DNA of 26,769 nt from an uncultured Clostridia bacterium (GTDB lineage Bacteria > Bacillota > Clostridia > TANB77 > CAG-508). The stretch lies in NCBI GenBank assembly GCA_934130355.1, contig CAKOXV010000019.1, positions 1 through 26,769 of the forward strand. Reading direction: 5' to 3'. A program made the translations under genes and the position numbers. Numbering within the stretch: the stretch's first letter is position 1; the number at the start of each line of letters is the position of its first letter. Below the pieces are notes generated by a model that worked only from the letters and a program-made list of their open reading frames with translations, made no database searches and was not told the DNA's origin. This document shows positions 16,052-24,321 of the stretch, in pieces.

Positions 16052-16087
16052 AAATGCTCCACAAAATAAATTGTGGAGCATTTTTAA
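16052..16087 (+). terminator. Terminator after rsmG
   Basis: Perfect stem ATGCTCCACAA/TTGTGGAGCAT (16054-16064/16071-16081) with a 6-nt loop and a T-run, flanked by A's so it can also work on the other strand. Confidence 0.93.
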
Positions 16088-16114
16088 TATTAATGTAAAT
16101 TTTTTTAAAATCTA

Positions 16115-16143
16115 TTGACTAATTATTTATTTTTTTATATTAT
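16115..16143 (+). promoter_or_regulatory. parA promoter
   Basis: TTGACT (16115-16120) and TATTAT (16138-16143) with a 17-nt spacer, right after the rsmG terminator. It gives parAB its own transcription with a leader of about 55 nt. Confidence 0.8.
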
Positions 16144-16204
16144 TATTCTGTCAAAACAAAAGAACAAAACAGCAACAATATTACTAGAAAGGAAGGAAAC
16201 AAAC

Positions 16205-16966
16205 ATGGGAAAAGTAATATCAGTAGCAAACCAAAAAGGTGGAGTAGGAAAGACTACAACAACAGTAAATTTAGCCACATTATTAGCTAAAAAAGGAAAA
16301 AAAGTATTATTAATAGATACTGATCCACAAGGAAATGCAACAAGTGGATTGGGAATTACAAAAGAATTAGAATTATCAGTTTATGACATATTAATAGGAG
16401 AAACAACTTTTAACGAAGTAATTCAAGAAACAACAATTAAAAATTTAAAAGTTTGTCCGTCAAACATTAGTTTGGCAGGAGCTGAAGTTGAGCTTGTATC
16501 AATGATGTCAAGAGAACAAAGATTAAAAACAAAGTTAGATGAGATAAAAGATCAATATGATTACATATTAATAGATTGCCCACCATCATTAGGGCTAATA
16601 ACTTTGAATGCATTTACTGCATCTGATAGTGTATTAATACCTGTACAATGTGAATACTTTGCACTTGAAGGATTAGGACAATTATTAAACACAGTAAATT
16701 TGGTAAAGAAACATTTGAATAAAAGCTTAGAAGTAGAAGGTGCATTATTAACAATGTATGATGCAAGAACAAATTTATCAAATCAAGTAGTAAAAGAAGT
16801 AAAAAAATATTTTGAAGATAAAGTATATAAAACTGTAATACCAAGAAACGTAAGACTAAGTGAAGCACCAAGCTATGGAATGCCAATTTCAATATATGAT
16901 CCAAGATCAAAAGGTGCAAAAGCTTATGAGAAATTCACAAAAGAACTACTAAAAAATAATTCATAA
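16205..16966 (+). CDS. parA: Chromosome partitioning ATPase ParA/Soj
   Basis: 253 residues from the ATG at 16205, the standard length for Soj. A longer reading frame opens upstream but lacks an RBS and covers the promoter; AGGAAGG sits 7-9 nt before 16205 and the protein then starts MGKVISVANQ. The deviant Walker A KGGVGKTTT spans 11-19, 'DTDPQGNAT' follows, and Walker A' region 'LIDCPPSLG' lies near residue 120. ParA acts with ParB in origin segregation and, in Bacillus, regulates DnaA. parB starts 21 nt downstream. Confidence 0.96.
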   Translation: MGKVISVANQKGGVGKTTTTVNLATLLAKKGKKVLLIDTDPQGNATSGLGITKELELSVYDILIGETTFNEVIQETTIKNLKVCPSNISLAGAEVELVSMMSREQRLKTKLDEIKDQYDYILIDCPPSLGLITLNAFTASDSVLIPVQCEYFALEGLGQLLNTVNLVKKHLNKSLEVEGALLTMYDARTNLSNQVVKEVKKYFEDKVYKTVIPRNVRLSEAPSYGMPISIYDPRSKGAKAYEKFTKELLKNNS

Positions 16967-16987
16967 AAATAAAAGGGGGTAAAACTG

Positions 16988-17848
16988 ATGCCTAAAATGA
17001 CAGGACTAGGAAAAGGACTAGATGCATTATTTGGAGGTTCACCATTAGAAGAACCAAAAGAAGCAGTAGAAAATATAGAAAGTAATGAAAAATTAAAAAC
17101 TTTAAAAATAACAGAAGTAGAACCAAATAGAGAACAACCAAGAAAAACATTTAACCAAGAATCATTAGAAGAATTAGCAGAATCAATAAAAACTTATGGT
17201 ATAATTCAACCAATAGTAGTAACAAAAAAGGATGGATATTATGCAATTGTAGCAGGAGAAAGAAGATGGAGAGCTGCTAAAATTGCTGAATTAGATGAAA
17301 TACCTGCTATAATAAGAGATGATGATGAACAAACTAATAAAGAAATTGCCTTAATAGAAAATATACAAAGAGAAGACTTAAACCCTTATGAAAAAGCATT
17401 AGGAATACGACAATTAATGGATAAATATGGATTAACACAAGAACAAGTATCAAAAAAAATTGGAAAAAGTAGAAGTAGTGTTTCTAATACAGTAAGAATT
17501 TTATATTTAGCTCCAGATGTATTAGAATTAGTAAAACAAGGAAAACTAACAGAAGGGCACTGCAAAGCATTAGCAGGAATAGAAGATCCACAAAGACAAT
17601 ATGAAGTAGCAATAAGAATGATTGAAAGAGGAGAAACAGTAAGACAAGCAGAAAGCAAAAACAGAACAACAAAAAAAGAGAAAAAACTAGATCCTAAATA
17701 TAAATACTTATATGAAGATATAGAAGATAGGTTCCAAGGATTTTTTGGAACAAAAGTAAAATTAGACCAAGGCAAAAGAAAGGGAAGAATTATTATAGAA
17801 TATCATAACAATGATGACTTAGAAAGAATGCTAAATTTAATAAAATAA
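16988..17848 (+). CDS. parB: Chromosome partitioning protein ParB/Spo0J
   Basis: 286 residues. The N-terminal 'GLGKGLDALFGG' ParA-contact motif is at 6-17. The CTP-binding domain has GERRWRAAK (90-98) and 'ENIQREDLNP' (124-133), and an HTH DNA-binding region covers about 148-170 ('LTQEQVSKKIGKSRSSV'). The C-terminus is a Lys/Arg-rich dimerization segment. ParB-CTP clamps load at parS and spread near oriC. I saw no canonical TGTTTCACGTGAAACA-type parS in this window. AAGGGGG lies 8-10 nt before the ATG. Confidence 0.96.
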   Translation: MPKMTGLGKGLDALFGGSPLEEPKEAVENIESNEKLKTLKITEVEPNREQPRKTFNQESLEELAESIKTYGIIQPIVVTKKDGYYAIVAGERRWRAAKIAELDEIPAIIRDDDEQTNKEIALIENIQREDLNPYEKALGIRQLMDKYGLTQEQVSKKIGKSRSSVSNTVRILYLAPDVLELVKQGKLTEGHCKALAGIEDPQRQYEVAIRMIERGETVRQAESKNRTTKKEKKLDPKYKYLYEDIEDRFQGFFGTKVKLDQGKRKGRIIIEYHNNDDLERMLNLIK

Positions 17849-17862
17849 TTTCACAAAAACTA

Positions 17863-17892
17863 TTGACAAGCGACAGGAAAATGTGCTAATAT
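17863..17892 (+). promoter_or_regulatory. tRNA-Ser promoter with an inverted repeat around the -10
   Basis: Perfect TTGACA (17863-17868), 18-nt spacer, TAATAT (17887-17892). GCGACAG (17870-17876) and its exact reverse complement CTGTCGC (17898-17904) bracket the -10 region, which could be an operator or a start-site hairpin. The promoter begins 15 nt after the parB stop. Confidence 0.8.
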
Positions 17893-17911
17893 TATTACTG
17901 TCGCGAGACAC

Positions 17912-18003
<92 letters not shown>

Positions 18004-18008
18004 AAAGA

Positions 18009-18047
18009 AAAAGTTAGATAGATGTAAAATATCTAACTTTTCTTAAT
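18009..18047 (+). terminator. Terminator between the two tRNA-Ser genes
   Basis: AAAAGTTAGAT (18009-18019) pairs with ATCTAACTTTT (18031-18041), 11-nt loop, followed by CTTAATAT. The T-run is short and partly in the stem, so read-through to the second tRNA is likely. Confidence 0.65.
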
Positions 18048-18053
18048 ATAAAT

Positions 18054-18143
18054 GGAGATGTACCCAAGTGGTGAAGGGGACTGTTTGCTAAACAGTTAGG
18101 TCGGTAACACGGCGCGGAGGTTCGAACCCTCTCATCTCCGCCA
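18054..18143 (+). tRNA. tRNA-Ser(GCT)
   Basis: 90 nt with encoded CCA. GGAGATG (18054-18060) pairs with CATCTCC (18133-18139). The anticodon arm CTGTTTGCTAAACAG carries anticodon GCT (codons AGC/AGU). It has a long variable arm and the T-loop GGTTCGAACCC. Confidence 0.97.
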
Positions 18144-18145
18144 AG

Positions 18146-18188
18146 AAAAATACAGGATTATAAAAATTCTGTATTTTTTATTTTTTTA
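18146..18188 (+). terminator. Terminator after tRNA-Ser(GCT)
   Basis: AAAAATACAG (18146-18155) pairs with CTGTATTTTT (18169-18178), 13-nt loop, then TATTTTTTT. It closes the tRNA unit. Confidence 0.85.
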
Positions 18189-18250
18189 TATTGTAATAAT
18201 AAAAAAACTTTGGTAAAATGCAATTACATTATGAAAGGAAAGTGAAAAAT

Positions 18251-19189
18251 ATGGAAGAAGAAAACTTCGAAAAACTTTACAATGAGATGAATAACACAAA
18301 CAAAAAAAGAAGTGATAAAACAATCACAGGAACAGTTATACAAATATCAAGAAAAGGAGAAATATTTGTTGACTTTAAATACAAAGCAGATGGAATTATA
18401 CCAAGAAATGAATATTCTGATGATGAAAACCAAAATCCTAGAGATGAATTTAAACCAGGAGATACAATAACAGCAGATGTATTAAAATGGAATGATGGTC
18501 TAGGAAATGTACTTTTATCATATAAGAAATATAAAATAAGAGAACAAAATAAAAAAGAAAAAGAAGCAAAAATTAAATTAGCACGAGAAAGAGAAAAACA
18601 AAAACAAGAAAGAATGAGAAGTGTTGAAGATTTTTGGAACAATATTAAAATTGGAAAAATATATACAGGAACAATAACAAAAATAGCTGATTATGGAGTT
18701 TTTGTTGATTTAGGTGTTGTAACAGGTCTTGCACATAGATCAGAATTACTATGGAATAAAGAAGAAAAAATTGAAAGCAAGTTTCATATAAATGATAAAA
18801 TTGAAGTTAAAATAAAAGATTTTAACAAAGAAGAAAGAAAAATTAGTTTAGAATATCCTTTAAAAGAGGAAAATCCATGGCTTGCTTTAGCTGATAAATA
18901 TAAGATTGGTGATGTTGTAACTTGCAAAGTTGTAAGATTTATGCCTTTTGGAGCATTTGTAGAGATAGAAAAAGGCCTAGAAGGACTTGTACATAATTCA
19001 GAAATAACAGGATTAAAAAAAGTTGTAAAACCAGAAGATGAATTAAAATTAGGACAAATTATTAATGCAAAAATTATTAATATAGATAAAGAAAAGCTAA
19101 AAATAGGATTATCTATTAAAGAAATAGAAGGTACTTCTGCTGAATATGGATATGAAGAATATATTAGGAAAAATGATATAAATGCGTAA
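18251..19189 (+). CDS. S1-domain RNA-binding protein (three S1 repeats), RpsA-like
   Basis: 312 residues from the ATG at 18251. An ATG 11 codons earlier (18218) lacks an RBS, while GGAAAGTG precedes 18251. Three S1/OB-fold repeats lie at about 24-92 (divergent), 136-202 ('GKIYTGTITKIADYGVFVDLG') and 218-290 ('GDVVTCKVVRFMPFGAFVEI'). A Lys/Glu-rich helix (95-125) lies between the first two. This is the architecture of short Gram-positive ribosomal S1-like proteins that bind mRNA or the 30S subunit. Specific identity as ribosomal protein S1 is inferred, not shown. It stands alone after the tRNA genes. Confidence 0.9.
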   Translation: MEEENFEKLYNEMNNTNKKRSDKTITGTVIQISRKGEIFVDFKYKADGIIPRNEYSDDENQNPRDEFKPGDTITADVLKWNDGLGNVLLSYKKYKIREQNKKEKEAKIKLAREREKQKQERMRSVEDFWNNIKIGKIYTGTITKIADYGVFVDLGVVTGLAHRSELLWNKEEKIESKFHINDKIEVKIKDFNKEERKISLEYPLKEENPWLALADKYKIGDVVTCKVVRFMPFGAFVEIEKGLEGLVHNSEITGLKKVVKPEDELKLGQIINAKIINIDKEKLKIGLSIKEIEGTSAEYGYEEYIRKNDINA

Positions 19190-19224
19190 AAAAATCAAAA
19201 ATAGGCGAAATTTGTAAAAAATTC

Positions 19225-19253
19225 TTGCAATAAAAAAATAAATGATATATAAT
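19225..19253 (+). promoter_or_regulatory. Promoter of first pilin-like gene
   Basis: TTGCAA (19225-19230), 17-nt spacer, TATAAT (19248-19253). The hexamers and spacing are identical to the promoter before the second pilin-like gene. Confidence 0.85.
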
Positions 19254-19286
19254 TAATTTAAATATAGTATAAAGGGGTTGAGAAAA

Positions 19287-19808
19287 ATGAAAAAAACTAG
19301 AATTCTTATTAGAATTATTTCCCTTTTAATAATAATAATGGCTATATGTAATTGTATGTGTTATGCAGTTTCTATGGATGAAGCTATCTCTGAAAAAGAG
19401 AATACTTTTGAAATCGAAGCTTTGCAAATAATTGGAAAGGCGGTTACACAAGTTCCTGATGGTGGGGGTACTTCTAGCAATGATACTATAGCTGGAAGTG
19501 AAAGTTCAACTTCTACTGCAACTGGCACTGGAGTAGGTTTACCTTCTTTAGATAGTGTTTCAAAGCCTATTGCACAAGGAGGAACTATAATAGATGTTAC
19601 AAATATAATATTAAATGCAACAATTGTAATAGGAGTTATATTAATAACAGTATTTATAGCAATAACAGGTTTTGGAATGATATTAGGAAGTGCAGAAGAA
19701 AAAGCAGTTACAAAAGAAAAATTTACAGGTTATTTAATTGCTGCTTTTGTATTAACAGGAGGAGCTGCAATTGCAAGAATTATTATATCTGTTGCTGAAA
19801 GTTTTTAG
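19287..19808 (+). CDS. VirB2/TrbC-like two-TM pilin-like protein 1
   Basis: 173 residues from the ATG at 19287 (GGGG upstream; a TTG three codons earlier is less likely). A signal peptide (basic KKTRILIR, hydrophobic 9-22, possible cleavage after CYA, about residue 27) is followed by a Gly/Ser/Thr-rich stretch (58-90) and two TM helices (111-134, 147-169). The helices are joined by a charged hinge GSAEEKAVTKEK. This small signal-plus-two-helix form with an E-E-K hinge is the T4SS pilin-like (TrbC/VirB2) pattern. It is longer than the two paralogues downstream because of the Gly/Ser/Thr insert. Function inferred from form and neighbours. Confidence 0.75.
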   Translation: MKKTRILIRIISLLIIIMAICNCMCYAVSMDEAISEKENTFEIEALQIIGKAVTQVPDGGGTSSNDTIAGSESSTSTATGTGVGLPSLDSVSKPIAQGGTIIDVTNIILNATIVIGVILITVFIAITGFGMILGSAEEKAVTKEKFTGYLIAAFVLTGGAAIARIIISVAESF

Positions 19809-19833
19809 GCAACTCTGTTGTAAACGGAAAAAC

Positions 19834-19862
19834 TTGCAAAATGTGAGAAATTGTAGTATAAT
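19834..19862 (+). promoter_or_regulatory. Promoter of second pilin-like gene
   Basis: TTGCAA (19834-19839), 17-nt spacer, TATAAT (19857-19862), the same hexamers as upstream of the first pilin-like gene. Confidence 0.85.
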
Positions 19863-19902
19863 AGGTTAATAGAAGAATTTATAGAAAATAGAAGGTGAAA
19901 AT

Positions 19903-20301
19903 ATGAGCATAAAAAATAAAGTATTAATAGTAATTATAATATGTGTTATTTTAATGTTTAATTTACCTACACATTCAAGAGCTGCGTTTTCTGTAGAGGA
20001 TATATTTTCTGGAGCAAAGAGTTTTATATCTGCTGGAAGCGAAAGTTCAGCTAAAGGTATAACTAGTGGTGAATTAAATGGTATATCTCAAACAGTATCA
20101 GGAATATTGTTAACAATAGCAATAGCAGTAACATTCATATCTATAGCAGTAATGGGAATTAATTTTGCAATACAAACTGTAGAAGATAAAGCAAAAATAA
20201 AAGAAGCAATGGTTCCATGGGTAATAGGTGTATTTATATCATTTGGAGCTTATGGAATATGGAAGATGGTTATGGGAATCTTTTATAAGATGAATTTATA
20301 A
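19903..20301 (+). CDS. VirB2/TrbC-like two-TM pilin-like protein 2
   Basis: 132 residues. The signal peptide has basic KNK, a hydrophobic core at 7-19 and probable cleavage near SRAA (about residue 27-28). Two TM helices at 66-90 and 104-127 flank the charged hinge VEDKAKIKE. The hinge and second helix match the same positions in the other two pilin-like proteins (E-[DE]-K, then I-G-x-x-x-x-F-G-A). It has its own promoter, so it can be made in excess of the downstream machinery. Identity as a pilin is inferred. Confidence 0.78.
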   Translation: MSIKNKVLIVIIICVILMFNLPTHSRAAFSVEDIFSGAKSFISAGSESSAKGITSGELNGISQTVSGILLTIAIAVTFISIAVMGINFAIQTVEDKAKIKEAMVPWVIGVFISFGAYGIWKMVMGIFYKMNL

Positions 20302-20349
20302 AATAGTTATTAAAATTTTAAAATATATAAATAAAAAGGAGGAGAAATT

Positions 20350-20721
20350 ATGAACACAAAAACATTTAAAATTGTTTCAACAATACTTATGGCAATATTT
20401 GTATTATGTGCTATCTCACAAGTTGTTTTAGCAGACTCAGCAATGGATGTAGCAAATGGTATAAAAGGAGACTCAGGATCTATTAATGCATCAGGATTAC
20501 AAACAATAGCTAATAGAGTTATAGGTTTATTACAAGTAGCATCAGCTGTAGCAGCAGTAGTATTAATTGCAGTATTTGGTTTCAAATTTATAATGGGAAG
20601 TGCTGGAGAAAAAGTAGAATATCAAAAATCATTTATACCACTAATTGTTGGTGTAGTTGTAGTATTCGCAGCATCTAGTATAGCTAAATTAATATTTAGT
20701 ACATTTACAGGTCTAGAATAG
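20350..20721 (+). CDS. VirB2/TrbC-like two-TM pilin-like protein 3
   Basis: 123 residues with a strong RBS (AAGGAGGAG, about 6 nt). The signal peptide likely cleaves after VLA (residue 28). There are two TM helices (59-82, 95-116) and a hinge GSAGEKVEYQK similar to the first pilin-like protein (GSAEEK). No separate promoter is evident, so it probably shares the transcript of pilin 2. A strong terminator follows 16 nt after the stop. Confidence 0.78.
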   Translation: MNTKTFKIVSTILMAIFVLCAISQVVLADSAMDVANGIKGDSGSINASGLQTIANRVIGLLQVASAVAAVVLIAVFGFKFIMGSAGEKVEYQKSFIPLIVGVVVVFAASSIAKLIFSTFTGLE

Positions 20722-20736
20722 AACTAAATTAGATAA

Positions 20737-20787
20737 AAAAACATATTTTATGATAAATTTTTTCATAAAATATGTTTTTTTTTTTTG
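20737..20787 (+). terminator. Strong terminator separating pilin genes from T4SS machinery
   Basis: A 16-bp perfect stem (20737-20752/20763-20778) with a 10-nt loop, followed by a run of more than ten T's. It decouples the three pilin-like genes from the genes downstream. Confidence 0.95.
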
Positions 20788-20792
20788 CCATA

Positions 20793-20801
20793 TGTTATAA
20801 T
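20793..20801 (+). promoter_or_regulatory. Extended -10 promoter for the T4SS machinery genes
   Basis: TG-T-TATAAT (TG at 20793-20794, TATAAT 20796-20801) directly after the terminator T-tract, which occupies the -35 position. It would drive the PrgI-like, N-domain, VirB4 and VirB6-like genes. Confidence 0.65.
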
Positions 20802-20848
20802 AAAATAGAATAGAATAGATATATATAAACGAAAGAAAGGAGAAAAAT

Positions 20849-21205
20849 ATGGCAAGAAATTCATACATGATACCAAGAGATACTAGAGGAGAAGGAAGAA
20901 TTTTGATGATTTTTACAAAAAAATCATTTTTATGGACAATAATATGTGCTGCTGCGGGGTTAGTAATAGTGTATCCAATTTGTGCTATACTTGGAGCATC
21001 ATTAATAGGATTAATATGTGCCCTAGTATTTGGAATAATAGGATTTATAATAGGAGCACTAAAAATGCCTAATTCACAAAATTTTGAGATTTTAAGAAAA
21101 ACAGGAGGAGAAAATATAGACGAAATTTTAATAAGATTATTAAAATTCAAAAAACAAGGAAAAAAGATATATTTATATTACACAGGAGGAAAAGAACATG
21201 AGTAA
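20849..21205 (+). CDS. PrgI/VirB3-like inner-membrane T4SS protein
   Basis: 118 residues with a polar N-terminus (IPRDTRGEGRI), two adjacent TM helices (26-48, 50-71) and a cytoplasmic tail with 'FEILRKTGGENIDEILIRLLKFKK'. This layout, and the position just ahead of a VirB4-type ATPase, fit the PrgI family of Gram-positive conjugation systems, which plays the VirB3 role of anchoring the ATPase at the membrane. RBS AAGGAG. The last 8 nt overlap the next gene (coupled translation). The family call rests on pattern and context. Confidence 0.75.
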   Translation: MARNSYMIPRDTRGEGRILMIFTKKSFLWTIICAAAGLVIVYPICAILGASLIGLICALVFGIIGFIIGALKMPNSQNFEILRKTGGENIDEILIRLLKFKKQGKKIYLYYTGGKEHE

Positions 21206-22406
21206 TCCAGAAAAAATAATGCAAATTTTAACTATAGTAGCTGTAGTACTAATATTCGTTATAATAGGGCTAGCTTTGGCGTATGTTTATATAAAAACTA
21301 AAGGTAAGAGAAAAGAAAGACAAAAAGAAAAAGGTATAACAGAAGAAAAAAGTGTAAGACCTGAATATAACATAAAATCAGTATTAGATTTTATGGAATT
21401 TGAAAGAGTAGAAGACAACATGATAATTCAAAAAAAGGGTAAATATCTAATGGTTTTAGAGTGCCAAGGTGTTAACTATGATTTGATGTCTGAAATGGAA
21501 AGAGCATCTGTAGAACAGGGATTTATACAATTTTTAAACACATTAAGAACAGAAATACAAATATATGTACAAACAAGAACAGTTAACTTGGAAGAAAGTT
21601 TAAATTCATACAAAGTGAAATTTGAAGAAATACAAAAAGAATATGAACAAGTAGAAGCTAAATATGAGCAAATGAAAAGATCTGAACGATATTCTGATGA
21701 AGAACTTCAAAAAGCATATATGGAAGTATTAAAGCAAAGAAATAAATATGAATATACAGAAGACATAATTGCTAACACAGAAAAGAACAACTTAAACAAT
21801 TCAGTATTACATAAAAAATATTATATAATAATACCTGCTTATGAAGATGAACTTTTAATTCAAAATTGTTCAAAAGAAGAAATACAAAACATGGTATTTT
21901 CTGAATTATATACAAAAGCAAGATCAATAGCAAGAACATTAGCAAGGTGTGAAGTAAATGCGAGAGTATTAGATTCAGAAGGATTAATTGATTTATTATA
22001 TGTTGCATATAACAGAGATGAATCAGATGTATTCAGTGCGCGAAGAGCATTACAAGCTGGATTTGAAGATTTATATACAACAGCACCAGATGTAATAGAT
22101 AGAAAAATTAAATTATTAGACAAACAAATTGAAGAAGAAGCAGTTAAAGTTGCAACAGAAGCTATTAATGAAGCAAGAAGTGATAAAGAGATGCTTCTGA
22201 GAATAAGAGAACAAAATAGACAAAATTTAATATATGATTTTGCAGATAATCTAATTGACGAAAATGAGTCATATATAGGTGAAGACGTTTCAGCAGATGC
22301 AAAAGCAAAAATTAAAATGAAAAAGAAAGAGACAAAAGAAGGAGGTAAACAAGATGTTAAAAATAAAGAAAAAAAATCAAGAACAAGCAAACGAGTTAAT
22401 GAATAA
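21198..22406 (+). CDS. Membrane-anchored VirB4/TraC N-terminal-domain protein without ATPase motif
   Basis: 402 residues. One TM helix (about 7-32) is followed by a basic stretch (KTKGKRKERQKEK), then a domain starting 'SVLDFMEFERVEDNMII' (about 55 onward) that aligns with the stand-alone protein at 1324-1863. A coiled-coil, Glu/Lys-rich region covers about 125-185. 'ARSIARTLARCEVNARVLDSEGLIDLLY' (about 236-263) corresponds to the end of the VirB4/TraC N-terminal domain. No Walker motif is present, so it cannot be an ATPase alone; it probably tethers or completes the ATPase encoded next. The C-terminal tail is Lys-rich. Its last 53 nt overlap the next gene in another frame, and the RBS of that gene (GGAGGTAAAC) lies inside it. 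Confidence 0.78.
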   Translation: MSNPEKIMQILTIVAVVLIFVIIGLALAYVYIKTKGKRKERQKEKGITEEKSVRPEYNIKSVLDFMEFERVEDNMIIQKKGKYLMVLECQGVNYDLMSEMERASVEQGFIQFLNTLRTEIQIYVQTRTVNLEESLNSYKVKFEEIQKEYEQVEAKYEQMKRSERYSDEELQKAYMEVLKQRNKYEYTEDIIANTEKNNLNNSVLHKKYYIIIPAYEDELLIQNCSKEEIQNMVFSELYTKARSIARTLARCEVNARVLDSEGLIDLLYVAYNRDESDVFSARRALQAGFEDLYTTAPDVIDRKIKLLDKQIEEEAVKVATEAINEARSDKEMLLRIREQNRQNLIYDFADNLIDENESYIGEDVSADAKAKIKMKKKETKEGGKQDVKNKEKKSRTSKRVNE

Positions 22407-24309
22407 TGATAATAATGAACAGATGGTTTTAAGAAAAAAGAGTATAAAAGAATTAATTGCACCATCTGGAATAGATGCATCTAATATAGATCATTTAGAA
22501 TTAATTTCTAATGTAAAGAGATATGCTAGAAGTTTTTATGTATCAAGTTTACCAAGATCATGTATATTTCCTGAATTATTTAGATCATTATATATGTTTG
22601 GAGATATAAATACTTCTATATACATAAGACCAATAGCAGAGGCAACTTCACAAAGTGAATTAAACAGAACAATAACAGAACTAGAAACAGAAAGAATTAT
22701 GGCAAGTGACAAAGGAAAAATAAACAGAGAAAGTATAATTGCACAAAAGAGATTTGAGACAGAACAGTTAAGAGATGAAATTGCAGCAGGATTTAACAAA
22801 TTATATGAAGCTTCAATTGTATCAACATTATTTGCATACAGCAAAGAAGACTTAGACAGATTAACAAAAATGTTATCTTCAGAAATGGCAAAATCATTAG
22901 TAGGAATAAGAAGTGCGTGGGCAATACAAGAAGATGGATTTAATTCAGCATTACCATTAATGAATAATAAAATTAAAAAAATGCATACATTTGATAGACC
23001 ATCAATGGGAACAGTATTCCCATTTGTAACATCAAATATAGGACATGAAACTGGTGTTCCAATAGGAATAAATAAACAAACTGGAGTACCAATATTATTT
23101 GATAATTTCCATTCATCACTTACAAATTATAACATGGTTATATTTGCTAAGTCTGGTGCAGGAAAATCTGTAACAATGAAAACTTTAATATCAAGATCAT
23201 CAGTTTTAATGGGAATTGAAAGTTTGGCATTAGATGCAGAAGGTGAATATTCTATAGTTGCTGATGCATTAGGTGGAATAAATGTTGTTATAAGTCCAAA
23301 TTCTAAAACAGTTATCAACTTATTTGATATTGAAGTTGAAAAAACTAAAGATGAAATAACAGGAAGAGAAAGAGAAGTACTAAGTGTAGAAAATAAAGTA
23401 GAAGACGTAACACAAGCATTAATTACAATGGCAAGAGGTAGTACAAGAACAGATGAAGTAAATGAGCTTACAAAACAGATTATTGCAGAGGCTGTAGCAG
23501 AAGAGTATGCAGCAAAAGGAATAAATTCAAATCCTATGAGTTTATATGAATCAGCATCAAATTCGTTAAATGCATTTGAAAGAAGAAAAAAAGAAATGCC
23601 TACAATAGGATCATGGTATAAAAGAATACAAAAAAATGCTAGAGAAAATACAAATAGAGATTATGAATTCCATTATAGTTACTTATTAAAAGTTATGAAA
23701 CAATATATTAGAGAATATGATGGACAGATGGCTTATTTTGATGGACAATCTACATTTGATTTGTTAGAAGGTTCACCATTTATAAATATTGATATATCAC
23801 AACTTGAGGAACGTTTTGCAAGACCACTTGCTCAACAAATATTAATGTCTTGGATTTGGGAAAAATTCGTAAAGAAAAATAGTGAAGATAGGAGAAAAGC
23901 TAGACAAAAAAGAGTTATAGTTGATGAGGCATGGATGTTATTACCATTTGCGGAAGCAGTAGACTTTTTAAATAAGATGGCAAGACGTGCCAGAAAAAGA
24001 AATGTTTCACTAGCAATTATTTCTCAAAGATTCCAAGATTTCTATGAAAAACCAGAAGCACAAGCAGTTTTAACCTCTTCTGATACAAAATTATTTTTAG
24101 CACAAGATAAATCTGAAATAGAATATCTTAAGGAGGTATTCAAACTTAGTGAAGGTGAAGCTTCTTTCCTTGTTACATGTACTAAAGGTGAAGGGCTATT
24201 AAAGGTAGGATCTGATACAACAATTATTCAAATTACACCTACTAAGAAAGAGTTTGAGTTTGTTGAAACAAACTTAAATAAAATAGCAGCAAGAAATAAA
24301 GATAGATAA
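22354..24309 (+). CDS. VirB4-family T4SS ATPase
   Basis: 651 residues. The VirB4 N-terminal part ('VKRYARSFYVSSLPRS', 54-69) precedes a P-loop ATPase core with Walker A AKSGAGKS (265-272), 'LDAEGEY' just after it, Walker B RVIVDEAWML (520-529) and a C-terminal 'ISQRFQDFYEKPEAQAVL' block with sensor-like Gln. These are the features of VirB4/TraC/ConE ATPases that power assembly and transport in conjugation-like systems. It is complete, unlike the left-hand paralogue. It starts 53 nt before the end of the preceding gene and is followed by the VirB6-like gene after 12 nt. Confidence 0.93.
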   Translation: MLKIKKKNQEQANELMNNDNNEQMVLRKKSIKELIAPSGIDASNIDHLELISNVKRYARSFYVSSLPRSCIFPELFRSLYMFGDINTSIYIRPIAEATSQSELNRTITELETERIMASDKGKINRESIIAQKRFETEQLRDEIAAGFNKLYEASIVSTLFAYSKEDLDRLTKMLSSEMAKSLVGIRSAWAIQEDGFNSALPLMNNKIKKMHTFDRPSMGTVFPFVTSNIGHETGVPIGINKQTGVPILFDNFHSSLTNYNMVIFAKSGAGKSVTMKTLISRSSVLMGIESLALDAEGEYSIVADALGGINVVISPNSKTVINLFDIEVEKTKDEITGREREVLSVENKVEDVTQALITMARGSTRTDEVNELTKQIIAEAVAEEYAAKGINSNPMSLYESASNSLNAFERRKKEMPTIGSWYKRIQKNARENTNRDYEFHYSYLLKVMKQYIREYDGQMAYFDGQSTFDLLEGSPFINIDISQLEERFARPLAQQILMSWIWEKFVKKNSEDRRKARQKRVIVDEAWMLLPFAEAVDFLNKMARRARKRNVSLAIISQRFQDFYEKPEAQAVLTSSDTKLFLAQDKSEIEYLKEVFKLSEGEASFLVTCTKGEGLLKVGSDTTIIQITPTKKEFEFVETNLNKIAARNKDR

Positions 24310-24321
24310 TGAGGTGAAATT

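Noticed and set aside
15272..16081. Long antisense frame over rsmG (about 269 codons)
   Set aside because: Lies opposite a clear RsmG with RBS and SAM motif; its composition (Phe/Ser/Leu-rich) is what the complement of an A-rich gene gives.
16115..16204. Longer ParA beginning 30 codons upstream
   Set aside because: That stretch contains the TTGACT/TATTAT promoter and leader; the protein family begins at the MGKVISVANQ start at 16205, which has an RBS.
16988..17848. parS site in or near parAB
   Set aside because: Looked for TGTTTCACGTGAAACA and close variants by eye; a partial TGTTTCAC in the VirB4 gene near 24003 lacks the second half. A pattern search would settle it.
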